From: Carposina sasakii
Lineage: Eukaryota > Arthropoda > Insecta > Lepidoptera > Carposinidae
NCBI GenBank assembly: GCA_014607495.2
Contig: CP053152.1
Coordinates: forward strand, 6,386,001-6,450,000
Direction of reading: 5' to 3'
DNA: 64,000 bases
In this document: positions 21,311 through 32,365 of the stretch, one piece after another
Layout of the letters: each line of letters starts with the position of its first letter
Numbering within the stretch: position 1 is the first letter of the stretch
Notes under the pieces: generated by a model
What the model was told of the DNA's origin: nothing
The model's database searches: none
What the model saw: the letters and a program-made list of their open reading frames with translations, nothing else
Position numbers and translations under genes: made by a program

Positions 21311-21329
21311 ACAAACATTGTGGAACTTT

Positions 21330-22125
21330 AGATACCAAACACGTGGGCCGATTTTGATAATTTTTACTTTTTGACTGTGCGAGTGTCACTAAAGACATGA
21401 TACTCGTAATAATAAAGGCGACAATTAGACGCCAAATTGTGAAAACAAAAAATAACAACAATAGGTACTATATCGAGTGGGATTACCTACGTTAAATACG
21501 GATTTAAAAACCATCTTTTGGTTTCTCTCACATTTTTTAATTTTGAGTAGGTAATTTTTTTGTATTTACGACTACTTTACTACATAATTACTACATTTAC
21601 TACATACATTCTTCTATACATTTCTTCTATGCTGCTCTGGGAGTGAAAAACGTTTAATACTGTAGTAGCTGCTTCTCTTCCCGCTGTACAACTCAGTAGA
21701 GGGACAAGAGGGTCTTGGTGTTTTGTAGGCGATAGGCTGACCACCTGTCACTACTAACCGAACTTATACATCTCAACTATATCCTCAAAATTGGTCAGAA
21801 GTGGCACAATGTGGTTCAATCGGCCCTTGGTGCTCTGCCTACCCCGAAGGGATAAAGGCATGATTATGTATGTACCTAGCGTTGTTGGCTAGCATTTCTA
21901 TTTAAGTACCTCAATATTCGTTAAACAAAAAGATTGTAATAAACAAAAAATAAAACCAAAAACTCGAGAAAAGTTAGCAGAGACCCAGTTATAAGAAAAC
22001 TAAACCTATTCACAATAATGGGTACCGACTGTTTAAAATCGCTAAATTCGAACTAAGGGTACCTAACTACTGACTTACTTTTCCTTTTTCAGTTTATACC
22101 TATAAGTATTTTTCGCGCAGACGGG
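21330..22125 (+). repeat. ACCCGACTGC-type repeat, decayed copy
   Basis: GAGTGTCACTAAAGACATGA, ACTATATCGAGTGGG and GGTTTCTCTCAC follow the same order as in 26607-27206. The tail GCAGACGGGTTTTTG lies at 22117. A separate repeat, inverted relative to 5698-5760, sits within it at 21815-21870. Confidence 0.6.
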
Positions 22126-22129
22126 TTTT

Positions 22130-23425
22130 TGTTGTTTTCAGGGTATCTACCATACAATAAATGAAAAAATCTCTCTTGTATAAACTGTATGTATATAAGT
22201 TTGTTTAAGGGTAAACAGAGTATTCAGCTGTAATAGGTTAGCGATAGTTCAATTTTTAGATACTCTTTATTCTTTATTGTATACTCATTACATATTCGTG
22301 TAAACAGGAATATCATTATCCTACGTGAACATAATATATGTTCTATTTTGGTCGGAAAAGTAAACATGTTTGCGGCTTATATAATACTCGTAAGCTCGAT
22401 TTTTTTCAAATCCCACATGCCACTGATTTATTTATTAAAGCCAAGGTATTCGATATTTTTCTTTTTATTTTTGTCGTCCATTTGTATTTGGGTTAGGAAA
22501 ATGCAGTCTTTGAGTGCAGTTTGTGACTCACTTCACAACTAAGCGGAAACAAAAAGAATGAAGTTCAAGGCACCCTTGCCCCAAACCATGTAAAAACCTT
22601 CAATTTCGAATTAACTATAAATTATGATGATTGCGCACGACGTCTATTACCGTTCGTGGCATTAAAAGTAAGACGGCATATTGAGACGCTAATCTGCGGA
22701 AAAATGAGGACCTACCATGGCAGGTACCAAAATCAGGTAAGTACCGAATAAAGGTACCAAAAACAGGTACCAAATGAATGTACCAAATAAACCTATCATT
22801 TAAACACGTGATAGACATCTAGATATGTGAAACTCAATTTAGTTTTAAATTGAATCTGTTCCGCGAATATAAAAGCTTTATTTCGGTAAATGAACGACCT
22901 CCAGCCAGCCAGACACGTTTTTATCACATCTCCGATAATAGTACATTGTGATACAAATGAGTGAATTTCGATATTACACACGAGCCTAATTGCAAGCCCA
23001 AGCAGAAGGTGATCGCTTAAATTAATAATTGCGTCTGTATATAATTGTTTTTACATGCACTTCTCAGTCTGTAGACTTATCTTCTATATATTTATGTCCT
23101 GTAAATATGTCAAATAAATAAATAAATAATATTAATTAAATAAAAATTCTATAAATATAAACAAGCTTCAGTTAAAAAAAAACCTTTTTTTAAAACAAGC
23201 CATTATTATTTGTATAATGAACTCAATCGAATCAAACGAGCACAAACTCGATGGGGTGGGATGGTTTCGTTTAATTACGGAGTTCCTATGGCCACCTTCC
23301 AGCTCCATCATTAGATCAGCTCTATGTCATAATAATATTGCATTGTCATCCGATTTAAACATGCATGCAAAATTTCGGCTCAATCGGGAAGTGGATCAAA
23401 TTTAACTTGCAAGATTTGTTTACAG
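22130..23425. other. Non-coding, AT-rich
   Basis: No supported gene. 22685-22795 has four copies of a short GGTACCAAA/CAGGTAC word. (AAAT)n occurs near 23112. Confidence 0.3.
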
Positions 23426-23640
23426 ACAACGGGACAGGTGAAACTAAATAAAGGCTTATAAAATGAATTGTTACATGTGTTGCTAAGCGTAAATCTCTAG
23501 AACGGCTGAACCAATTTCGCTAATTATTTTTAGAATATTCCTTGAAGTACGAATATGGTTCTAACGGAGAGAAAAATTTCAAAAATTGCTTTTTCCACTT
23601 TTTTATAGCGGCGGCCCACGACTTTGTCCACTTGAAAGTA
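23426..23640 (+). repeat. Helitron-like (Lep1-type) fragment
   Basis: CTAGAACGGCTGAACCAATTTCG, then CTTGAAGTACGAATATGG and a decayed terminal CGGCCCACGACTTTGTCCAC. It has no clean CTAG end. Confidence 0.55.
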
Positions 23641-24049
23641 ATAAAATTGAATGCTATGTCATTTAAAAAATATTTTATTTGTAACTACTTATGAAAACAA
23701 TAGAAGGTTTGAGGCATCTACATAGCAGCGAATTCAATACGCCCAAATTATGCCGCCCATCCTTTCGGTTAGCCTAACTGACGAGATCTCAATCTAATAG
23801 CAAATCTAAAGGTAGAGAAGATAGTTTAGACAGATTTGCATTTTTATATTACAAGATTTTCATTACAGTAAAATATACAGGATATAAATCTGGCAACACT
23901 GGCCGTAGCGTAAACATTGGCTCCGTAAAATAATTATGTTTTTGTATTTAGAGTGCATAAAATCTTAGTCAAATTGTTTTTTGAAAACCCTGAAGTGATG
24001 TTAGACCTATAAAACTTTGAATCACAGTATAAAGATAATTTACAGACAA

Positions 24050-24235
24050 TTTATTAAATACAAGAAACAAAGTGACATCAACGGACAATAATATTCAAAA
24101 AACAAAGTAAAGGATGCAAAAAAATACTAATATTAATTGAAATACACATAATATAATAAAGTTTAAATACAACAAACAAAGTGATACCAACGGACAATAG
24201 TATTCAAAACAACAAAGTGAAAAGACAAATAAAAA
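24050..24235 (+). repeat. Two direct copies of a 60-bp unit, about 117 bp apart
   Basis: AACAAAGTGACATCAACGGA with CAATAATATTCAAAA at 24067, and AACAAAGTGATACCAACGGA with CAATAGTATTCAAAA at 24176. It directly precedes the RTE RT fragment and may be its 5' untranslated part. Confidence 0.7.
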
Positions 24236-24324
24236 TACCTGGACAAGTGAACGTAACCAATGCAATAAAGAAATAATTAATAAATATTTGTTAATAATAA
24301 ACTAAAATATATAATAAAAAATCT

Positions 24325-25125
24325 TCACCATATACAGAGCATAAAGATAAACTCTACATCGGCTTTATCGACTACTCTAAAGCATTTGATACCATCTATC
24401 ATAACTCGTTGTGGATAGCTCTCAAGAAACAAGGAATCGAGGATAAATATATAACTATTCTTCAAGAAATATACAAGTGCAGTAAGGCGACAGTAAGGCT
24501 CGACCAGTTGGGAAAACCATTCGACATTAAAAGAGGAGTGAGACAAGGAGATCCGATCTCTCTGAACCTGTTCACCGCATTGCTGCAACATATATTTACA
24601 CAATTGAAATGGGAAAGTAAAGGAATTAACATCAATGGCAAATATTTGAACCACCTCGGTTTTGCGGATGACATCTTCACTATCACCGAGAGTCCTGAAG
24701 GACTAAAAAATATGCTGCTAACTCTCGATATTGAAAGTCGAAAATGTGGACTTCATATGAAAATGAAGACTTGCATCCTGACGAACAGCGAAAAGATCCC
24801 AGTACAAATACAAGGAAAATCTATCAAGAATGTTGACGAATACGTATATCTGGGTCAAAACATCTCGTTTAAAAGTCAAACTCTACAAGAGGTAGATAGG
24901 AGAATAAAAATGGCTTGGAACAAATATTGATCGCTTAAACATATTTTTAAATCAAAACTACCATTAAAACTAAAGAAGAAAGCCATGGATACCGCTGTTC
25001 TGCCAACTCTCCTCTATGGATGCCAAACATGGGCTCTTACAGAGTTGCCCAAGATAGACAGATATGGAAAGAGATGGAGGAGGCCTACACCCTCACATAG
25101 GCGACCAATAAAACTTGATAGGAAA
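24325..25125 (+). pseudogene. RTE-like LINE reverse transcriptase fragment
   Basis: The frame open from 24325 to 24930 encodes the RT palm: FIDYSKAFDTI (motif A, catalytic Asp), RQGDPIS (24541-24561), FADDI (24661-24675, catalytic Asp pair) and YVYLGQNI. After the stop at 24928-24930 the same frame gives KLPLKLKKKAMDTAVLPTLL and YGCQTWAL, the RTE thumb motifs, then decays. It lacks the endonuclease and N-terminal RT, and has at least one stop. It is a dead copy. Its 3' end near 25125 shows EAY-like codons as in other RTE elements. Confidence 0.9.
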
Positions 25126-25339
25126 AATATAGCTAACAATAGTATAATATAGTATGAGTTGTAATAATATCAATAAACGAATAATTATATAAATGAAATA
25201 AATTCTAATGCATGTTATTTTTATTGTATATTAATTGCTTGTCTTTTTCTTTTATTTATTATGTGTGTGAATAAGAATAAAATATAATTTAACAAATCAT
25301 ACTTGTAACAGTTTTAAGATTTTATTGGAATAAATGGCT

Positions 25340-25990
25340 TTATTATTATTATTGTATTGTCCCGGTCCTTTGATAGGCGTGCATCGGGCCGTAGCCAAGA
25401 TGTAGAGGCCCTTTTAAGAGAACTTTAATATAGTGTGGGATACACATGGCGGATACCATCACCGAGCGCACAATATAATACACCCGGTGATGGTCCCCGC
25501 CATGTGCAAAGACTATTGGAGTGCAGATCTACGTCGTGCGAGGAAATGCTAATGAATAATGAAAAAAATAAGGGTTGAATATTGGGTGGCTGGATAAGGT
25601 CTATTTTATATAGGGAGACTATCGGACGCCTGCCATAACAATTTAGTCCCAAAATTGTGAGGTGGCAGGCGGTGACTTGCCACCCGTAATTTAAGGCCAT
25701 GAGGTGGGCTTCCCATAAGTGGCGCATGCCGGGGAGGCAACACCGGCGCGGGCGGCTAAGGGTGCAGAGAGGTGAGACTGCGGGGCGTGAACGTCAGTTA
25801 CCCCCGGCGTTATGACATTTTACACTTCCACCCTGGAGCAAAAGTTCCGCTCTTGCGCTGTTCCCTCCTAGCCGGCCAATAAAGGCCGTAAGAGTCGAGG
25901 GTCAAAGATGGTAAAGTGGCCCTTTGAACTCGGGTCCGTGGTGACGCTAATCACCAACAGCTTCGCCACAAAGCTGCCCTGCGGGCTTAT
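25340..25990 (-). repeat. Continuous copy of the repeat split at 3901-5400
   Basis: It begins with a TTATTATTATT run (a minus-strand (TAA)n tail), then GGCGTGCATCGGGCCGTAG, GATGGTCCCCGCCATGTGC, GGACGCCTGCC, GGCAGGCGGTGACTTGCC and a GC-rich part to GGCCAATAAAGGCCGTAAG. It is probably the 3' region of a non-LTR element. The coding part is not recognised. Confidence 0.6.
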
Positions 25991-26606
25991 TATTATTATA
26001 CAGGATATGAATGATAATCAGGCAAATATAGAAATGCTGAACAAGTACCATTATGTTGACCTGTCGTCGTTTTTACTCGCAGGAAATGCATTTTAATTTT
26101 ACTAAACGCAATATTTGCTATCCTCGCCAATTTCATTGCTGTTTTCTATAACCTGTGACTCCTTGTGTTGATCAGTTATTCGAACTTATATTTGAATAAT
26201 TTTAGTGGTATTCAGAAAAATTATAGTAGAAAATGTAAAAGCAAGTATCGCACCGATTGTAAGTTCTATTCACAAAATTGTTAACTAATTATTCAAAATA
26301 GCACACAGAATAACCGAAATAAAACGGTCTATCTATATGATATTGTATGTATCTGTAGGTGTGAAAATACTCAGCTAAATAATTTTGTATATTTAACATA
26401 GGCTTACGTTTATTAATAGTTAGGCATTATTTAGGTATCTAATTAAATTAATGTATCTACCATATTTTGAACTATAAATTTCAAGCACGCTATTTTATTA
26501 TACCTAGGTACTATACACATTAATATCCCCGTGGTTATAAAAAAATTCTTAATTATAATATTTTAAATTACCCATTATATGTGATCTTATCGTACAGTAC
26601 TTTTTT

Positions 26607-27206
26607 ACCCGACTGCGCGACGCAAAGGAGTGGTATTATGTTTAACAGCCTATGTATGTATGTATGTTTGTATGTTCCTTTGAGGCACTGCACAGACCAA
26701 AAGCATCGGCCGATTTTTATGATTCATACGTCAATCGATACCTCTTAGTCCGGCGAGTGTCACTAAAGACATGACAATAGTGAAAATTCAATATGGCGAC
26801 TACTGGACGCCATTTTGTGAAAATGAAAAAAATTAAAGTCGACAAACTATATCGAGTGGGGTATCGTTGAATAGGTATTTAAAAATATTTTTTAGGTTTC
26901 TCTCAACATTTTTCGATTCGACTAACCGTTTAGGATCTATGTCGATTTAAAGTTGCGTAACAACCATTCTCATATATAAGTTTATAGACAGCAGCAAGAC
27001 GAAAACTTCTTTCTGCCGAGCATGTTGAGCATGTTTCTTGAAGCGTATCTATTAGTATGTTACGATTATTAAAAAATATTTTATGTTCTTCAATAGTATT
27101 CATTCCATAAGAATATTATAGAATTCTAGACCACCGGACATCTAAGAGCTTGTTTTTTTCATTTTCAGTTTTTTTTATTATTTGGTTCTTTTTTAAGCAG
27201 TCGGGT
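26607..27206 (+). mobile_element. ACCCGACTGC...GCAGTCGGGT element, about 600 bp
   Basis: The outer decamers ACCCGACTGC (26607) and GCAGTCGGGT (27197) are exact inverses. The inside has GAGTGTCACTAAAGACATGA and ACTATATCGAGTGGGGTATC, shared with 21330-22125. It has no ORF of note. Confidence 0.65.
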
Positions 27207-27253
27207 TTTTGGATGTTTTTAATTATTACTGTACCTATACGAGTACCATATCC

Positions 27254-27488
27254 TATCCTACAAATATTATAAATGCGAAAGTTTGTGAGTATGGATGGAT
27301 GGATGGATGTTTGTTCATCTTTCACGTAAAAACGGCTGAACCGATTTTAATAAAATTTGGTATGGAGTTAGTTGACACCCTGGATTAACACATAGGCTAC
27401 TTTTTATCCCGGAAAAATATTTTTATCCCGGATAATTTCGTCATTTCGTTCTTCTGCAGTCCACACAGATTAAGTCGCGGGCGTTTAG
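27254..27488 (+). mobile_element. Helitron-like (Lep1-type) copy
   Basis: CCTACAAATATTATAAATGC, (GGAT)n, AACGGCTGAACCGATTTTAA, CACCCTGGATTAACACATAG, GGCTACTTTTTATCCCGG and a decayed end AAGTCGCGGGCGTTTAGTG. Confidence 0.75.
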
Positions 27489-28099
27489 TGTAAGTATAAA
27501 TAAAACGTGATAAGTAGTGAGTAGGCACCTATACCAACTACCATTCATATTATAGTGTTAAGTAATAGGGTTAAAACGTAATGGAAAACGCTAGGCAGTT
27601 GTGAAATATGATGTGTAATTTCTCTAATGAATTAGAGGGTGTGAGTGAACGCAGTTTTGCGAATTACTAATGTTTTGAATGTAAATTATGAGTAAATATA
27701 GGGAGCGGCGCTAGACCTTTGGGACTTTGAGCAATTAGCCTAAGGCTAGGTGTACATTGACTCCTGCCGAATTGGAATCGAAGCTCTAACAGGTTAGCTA
27801 AATCATAAAGGCAATAGCAGATCGATTAAAAGCCTCAGTATTGCTTTAACCATCCATCTGGATAGATTGATAAAATGAAATGTGTCAGTTACGTATTTTG
27901 AGTACCTATAGTGATCAGTAGACTGTAACTATATTAGTCATTCTGTGGCGATGATAATTAATGAAAAATTGATCTATTCTGCAATATGTAAAGTAAAATA
28001 AAACATGTGCCATAGTCCCAAAACTTTAGTGATATTCAGAGTCCAAGGAGCTAATCTGAAGCTTTAATGTAATTAAATGTACTAATACTTACATCAAGT

Positions 28100-28358
28100 A
28101 CTATCCTACTAATATTATAATTAGTAATATATACCTATAATATAGTTAGTATGAATGGATGGATGGATGGATAGATGTTTGTTACTCTTTCACGTAAAGA
28201 GCTGGAGCGACTTCAATAAAATTTGGCATGGAGTTAGCTGACACCCTGGATTAACACATAGGCTACTTTTTATCCCGGGAAAATATTTTTGACCCGGATA
28301 ATTTCGACATTTTGTTTTGTCTGCAGTCCACGCGGACGAAGTCGCGGGCGTGCACTAG
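28100..28358 (+). mobile_element. Helitron-like copy with intact 3' end
   Basis: It starts CTATCCTACTAATATTATAA and ends CACGCGGACGAAGTCGCGGG plus CGTGCACTAG, next base T. The final imperfect hairpin and CTAG-T fit a Helitron end. The middle matches 27254-27488 closely. Confidence 0.8.
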
Positions 28359-28429
28359 TTCTCTATGAAGTAGTCACAGGTATTAGCAAAGCGCGCAACC
28401 CGTTTTCATAGTTCCTATAATTTATGTAG

Positions 28430-28575
28430 CATTCTCTTAGGCAATAAGTTAGCAACTTATCACAACCATTTAAATCTCTCCCGGTAATGCTAAACGTGGT
28501 TATGGTATCCTGTTTATGATCTTGTAGTTTTGGCTACCCCTTTTTGGGGTCACAGCCGTATGTATTAATAATATA
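28430..28575 (+). repeat. Dispersed repeat (GGCAATAAGTTAGCAAC type)
   Basis: It shares the 'gataagttagcaacttatcac' theme, AAATCTCTCCCGGTAATGCTA and TTTTGGGGTCACAGCCGT style ends with 11985-12070 and 55020-55130. Confidence 0.5.
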
Positions 28576-28798
28576 TATCTATGTATTTTATGGGCATGTG
28601 AAAAATAAACACATACATTACAAATTTATTTTATTTATTTATTTATTGTTAAATTGTGTGTAAAGTACAGTGGTGTTACATGGCGGTATTCCTAAAAAGC
28701 CTGCAGGATCGTAAAGGATATCCCATCACGTTTAGCTTTTAGTACAGCTGGGCAAATGCTCAGTGACCAAATGCCAGTTGATACCCTTTAGTTAGAGT

Positions 28799-29055
28799 GC
28801 CGCGTGGTGCTGGCAGAGTAGAGTTCGTACCACTCCATGTCTGCCCGTGGGTATCGTACGAGGCGATTAAGGGTTTCCGAGAGGTGGGCAGCAGCGCCTC
28901 CCGCGTTGACAACATAGCCCAAAATACAAACTGCGGTCACCAACCCGCCTGCCCAGCGTGGTGACTATGGGCAAATACCCCCATGGCAGTCTAGTGGCAT
29001 GCCCTGGGGGATGCCTACGTCCAGCAGTGGGCTGCAATAGGCTGATGATGATGAT
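28799..29055 (+). repeat. SINE-like (GAT)n-tailed repeat, best full-length copy
   Basis: It runs from GCCGCGTGGTGCTGGCAGAG through GGGTATCGTACGAGGCGATT, GGTCACCAACCCGCCTGCCC and GGCATGCCCTGGGGGATGCC to CTGCAATAGGCTGATGATGA. About 255 bp. No clear Pol III boxes were found, so 'SINE-like' is used loosely. It could be a short LINE end. Confidence 0.85.
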
Positions 29056-29470
29056 AAGTTAGAGAATGCCCCCGAGTTCTTTAGTTGACTTATACGACAT
29101 GCACTACCGATCAAAAGAGTGCATAGCAATGAAAACGGTCTCTTACGACTTTTTTTGTCGCGGTACACGTAATTTAACTACCAGGAACTACGTGTAACTT
29201 TAGCCTAACTTTTATAATAATTAATCCGTGTCATGATCCGACGAAGTAAATAATTTTGTAAGGGTACGACACGATGTCACCCCCACCCTATTGTTTACTA
29301 TTGGCCAAGTGATCTACTTTAAGCTTCAGTTAGGCTTGTGATTTATGGACGGAGCCAAGGATATGTCCAAGGATACAGAATTTTGCTTTATTTTAGTTTA
29401 ATGACTTCCGCAGAGGATAATAATATTGAATTATGAATATTTAAACATTTTTATACACGTACGTACCGAA

Positions 29471-29625
29471 CGGTACGTACTCTATACATCAAATAAAGTA
29501 AGTTTATGCCAAAAAAATTCTGGGAAATGATGTAAATTTTTTGAAAAAAAAAATTCAATACTTGGTTGGGTGAAATTTACAGTGTCCAGTATTTATGCTA
29601 GTTTTTTCATAGACAGATATTAATT
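29471..29625 (+). mobile_element. TACAGGRTG MITE, left half
   Basis: GGTACGTACTCTATACATCA, AAATAAAGTAAGTTTATGCC and TTTTTTCATAGACAGATATT. It is cut by the Helitron-like copy at 29627. Confidence 0.8.
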
Positions 29626-29626
29626 A

Positions 29627-29895
29627 CTAGTGGACGCCCGCGACTTCGTCCGCGTAGACTACAGAAAAAAAAACAAAATATCGAAATTATCCGGGATAAA
29701 AACATTTTCCCGGGATAAAAAGTAGCCTATATGATAAGTGGGACCTGTCACAATATATTCCTGAAAATGCATCGAAATCGGTTCAGCTTTTTCTGAGATT
29801 AGCGTGCACAAACAAACCGACAAACAGAAAAAAATTCCAAAAATCATTGTTTTGAATACTATTGCGTTGATAAAGGTATTCTATAATATTTTTTC
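29627..29895 (-). mobile_element. Helitron-like copy inserted in MITE sequence
   Basis: The + strand starts CTAGTGGACGCCCGCGACTT, the reverse of the family 3' end, preceded by A (T on the element strand). Its inside (GGGATAAAAAGTAGCCTATA, GAAATCGGTTCAGC) matches the other copies. It stops where an opposite-strand MITE fragment begins. Confidence 0.78.
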
Positions 29896-29900
29896 TTATA

Positions 29901-30089
29901 CAGGGTGATTTTTGGTCGTCAACGTTCCCGAAAACTACGGAATCTCCTCATCATCACGATCATTTTTCTCCATGGAAGCATACCTGGGAAGTGTCTGGTT
30001 TCCAAAATATTAGGGTCCAAAGTTGAGTAAATAGACTGCGTTTTTCTGCATAAATGCACATTAACGCGTGTAGTAAGATTTTTTCACTA
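29901..30089 (-). mobile_element. TACAGGRTG MITE, right half
   Basis: CAGGGTGATTTTTGGTCGTC to a truncated TTTTTTCACTAG, preceded by TTATA. Confidence 0.85.
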
Positions 30090-30103
30090 GATATTTATAC
30101 ATA

Positions 30104-30193
30104 CAGGATGATTTTTGGTCGTCAACGTTCCCGAAAACTACGGAATCTCCTCATCATCACGATCATTTTTCTCCATGGAAGCATACCTGGGAA
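30104..30193 (-). mobile_element. TACAGGRTG MITE terminal fragment, cut by the Penelope-like element
   Basis: CAGGATGATTTTTGGTCGTC to GGAAGCATACCTGGGAA, where Penelope-like sequence begins. It is a near-tandem of 29901-30089. Confidence 0.85.
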
Positions 30194-30215
30194 TTGTTTA
30201 TTTTTTTTATTTTAT

Positions 30216-30982
30216 TTGTTTATTTTATTTGTTTAGACATAATTAAGACTTGGTGTGATAAAGTCAATTTACATCCAACGGAGGTTGATAACATTATTGG
30301 ACTGACTAGACTTTGTATGAACCAAAATTATTTTTGTTATCGGAACACCTATTATTTACAGAAGGATGGTTTGGCTATGGGTTCTCCGTTGTCACCGTTT
30401 CTTGCAGAAATTTTTATGGATTGGTATGAAAATAAGTTTATAGTTAACAATAGTAAGATAAAATATTATTTTAGATATGTAGATGATGTTATCTTGTGTT
30501 GGACAGGCTCAGTGAGACAGTTTCATGTTTTTGTCAACAAAATTAATACCAAGCATGCCAAAATTAAATTCAAAATTGAAGAAGAAGTTAATAATAGCAT
30601 AAATTTTTTGGATTTAACTATATCAAGATTAGATAAATTTCATGATTTTGCTGTATACCGGAAACCTACCCATACAGATGTCACAATACCGGTTGATTCT
30701 TTCCACCCATGGCAACATAAATTAGCGGCTTATAAGTCTATGATACATAGACTGGTAACTTTACCGCTTAACAATTACAATTATAATAAAGAATTTAATA
30801 CCATTGTTCAAATTGCCAGATCTAATGGGTACAGTCCTCAATTAATTTATAATCTGGTCAATAAAAAGGAAAACATTTTGGTTAAACAAATGTTATACCC
30901 TAAAGTTGATCAGATTCAAAAACCATACACTGGTAGTTTGACATATTATGGAGGTTTTTCAAAAAATTATCTAAATTATTAA
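30216..30982 (+). pseudogene. Penelope-like reverse transcriptase (C-terminal two thirds)
   Basis: Motifs in order are KDGLAMGSPLSPFLAEIFM (motif B region), RYVDDVILC with the catalytic YVDD at 30476-30487, NSINFLDLTI, AVYRKPTHTDVTIP and HPWQHKLAAYKSMIHRL. These are classic Penelope RT motifs. The N-terminal motifs, including the first catalytic Asp, are absent because the copy is 5'-truncated. The ATG at 30194 lies in flanking sequence and is not the real start. The frame is lost at an A-run near 30960-30970. Reading one base over continues KLSKLLKKEDIFVAFRTY into the endonuclease. RT would prime from nicked target DNA. Confidence 0.92.
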
Positions 30983-30999
30983 AAAAAGAAGACATATTT

Positions 31000-31416
31000 G
31001 TGGCGTTTAGGACTTATAATTCATTACAAAAGTTAATTAACACAAAACAAAAGTTGGAACTTAAAAAGAAATCAGGTGTATACCAGTTGAAGTGTGATGA
31101 ATGTGATGCTTGTTACATTGGACAAACTGGTCGCAGTTTTAATGTTCGATACAAGGAACATATATCAGCTTTTAGAAATGGTAATCCTAATAAATCCAAC
31201 TTTGCCGAACATTTACTCCAGGCGGGCCACTCCCTGGCAGATAATAATGAGTTAAGAGTTCTACATGTTGCAGATAAAGGCATCCGTCTGTCTATTTTAG
31301 AAAAACTAGAAATTATGAAAGCAAAATTTTCAGGTATTAATTTGGTAAATAATCAAATAGATTTTGTAAACACTAGCCCAGTTTTGGCTGCAATCTGTCA
31401 ATGTCAAAGTCAATAG
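31000..31416 (+). pseudogene. Penelope-like GIY-YIG endonuclease domain
   Basis: It begins within the linker (FRTYNSLQKLI), then SGVYQLKCDECDACYIGQTG: the variant GVYQL...CYIGQTGR is the GIY-YIG signature, preceded by a CX2C pair (CDECDAC). Next are the catalytic Arg and downstream motif FNVRYKEH, the NFAEHLL...GHS block and LEKLEI with the conserved Glu. The C-terminus is a short tail ending CQCQSQ. It is in a different frame from RT because of one indel near 30965. Otherwise it is open, so the insertion seems fairly young. Confidence 0.92.
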
Positions 31417-31691
31417 GATCGGACAAAGGTAATGACTTTGTCGTACAGCCTTGATATGGTCTTTTTTTATATATATTTAATATTATTATAAATTTATTTT
31501 TCTTCTAATAATTTAACAATTAATAACTAATGTATATTTTTAATAATTATTTATCTATAATAATTTTACATTTCTAAACTAATATGTAGGTATTAACATT
31601 TATTTTTTATGTTGATTGAGGGTATAAAAATGATTTGCAATACATTGGTTTTAGTTGTTAGTTAGTTGGTTCGGTAGATAGAATTAACATG
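31417..31691 (+). other. 3' untranslated region of the Penelope-like element
   Basis: AT-rich sequence between the endonuclease stop and the ribozyme motif. It contains no ORF. Confidence 0.6.
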
Positions 31692-31761
31692 GAAAACTAA
31701 TCCTGATGATGCCACGGGTGTTGGCGAAACATATGTCGATTAAAAATTTTAATTGGTTTTC
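31692..31761 (+). ncRNA. Hammerhead ribozyme motif of the Penelope-like element
   Basis: The conserved core is complete: CTGATGA at 31703-31709, GAAA at 31726-31729 and a GTC cleavage triplet at 31735-31737. Stem I inner pairs TAATC (31698-31702) with GATTA (31738-31742). The outer part pairs GAAAAC (31692-31697) with GTTTTC (31756-31761). Stem II is GCC/GGC (31711-31713 with 31723-31725), extendable by A31714-U31722. Stem III is a two-pair stem (A31729-U31736, C31730-G31735) with loop AUAU. Very short stem III is known for Penelope-like hammerheads. One oddity is the unpaired U31710 between the core A and stem II. Confidence 0.75.
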
Positions 31762-31912
31762 GGATTAGCAGCTATGTATTTATGGTTGCATGCTAGGTGC
31801 TTGGATCTGGCTTCTCGTTGCGACTGTAGTGTCTTGTGTTCGTGATCATGAGTAGGCAGATCCGAGGGTCAGCGGAGGGTATAGGGCCCGGTGGTGGGCG
31901 ATCCCTCAATAG

Positions 31913-32060
31913 AGAAAAACACAGTCTATTTACTCAACTTTGGACCCTAATATTTTGGAAACCAGACACTTCCCAGGTATGCTTCCATGGAGAAAAATGA
32001 TCGTGATGATGAGGAGATTCCGTAGTTTCCGGGAACGTTGACGACCAAAAATCATCTTGT
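31913..32060 (+). mobile_element. TACAGGRTG MITE, right half, after the Penelope-like element
   Basis: AGAAAAACACAGTCTATTTA to ACCAAAAATCATCTTGTA. It is opposite in orientation to the fragments left of the Penelope-like element. Confidence 0.85.
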
Positions 32061-32272
32061 ATACTCATATACACTAAGGGGACCCTACAGCTACGCTAAG
32101 CAGGGTCAGATAGTCAGATAGTCAGATGTATATGTTCAGTATCAAGTCAAGAGAACGCCTCTTAGTTCCTTAGTCGACTCTTACAACATGCACGCAAGGT
32201 ACGGCCGATGCATTCTAGTGAATCCTCACATTAGCACAGGAAACATTTTTAATTTGATCCAAATAGGTTTAG

Positions 32273-32365
32273 CAGCGTGGTGCCGACAGAGTAGAGTTTG
32301 TACCACCCCTGTCTGCCCGTAGGTATCATACGAGGCAATTAAGAGTTTCCGAGAGTAGGGCAAGA
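32273..32365 (+). repeat. SINE-like repeat, 5' part only
   Basis: GCGTGGTGCCGACAGAGTAG to GTATCATACGAGGCAATTAA. It breaks off after GAGTTTCCGAGAG. The next 420 bp hold no supported feature. Confidence 0.75.

Larger units (their letters stand above)
30194..31912 (+). mobile_element. Penelope-like element (5'-truncated)
   Basis: It holds RT (30216-30982), a GIY-YIG endonuclease (31000-31416), a 3' untranslated part and a hammerhead ribozyme motif (31692-31761) before the final segment ending near ATCCCTCAATAG. RT plus C-terminal GIY-YIG is diagnostic of EN+ Penelope-like elements. It sits between inverted MITE fragments (30104-30193 minus, 31913-32060 plus). The 5' part of RT and any upstream ribozyme copy are missing. 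Confidence 0.9.
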
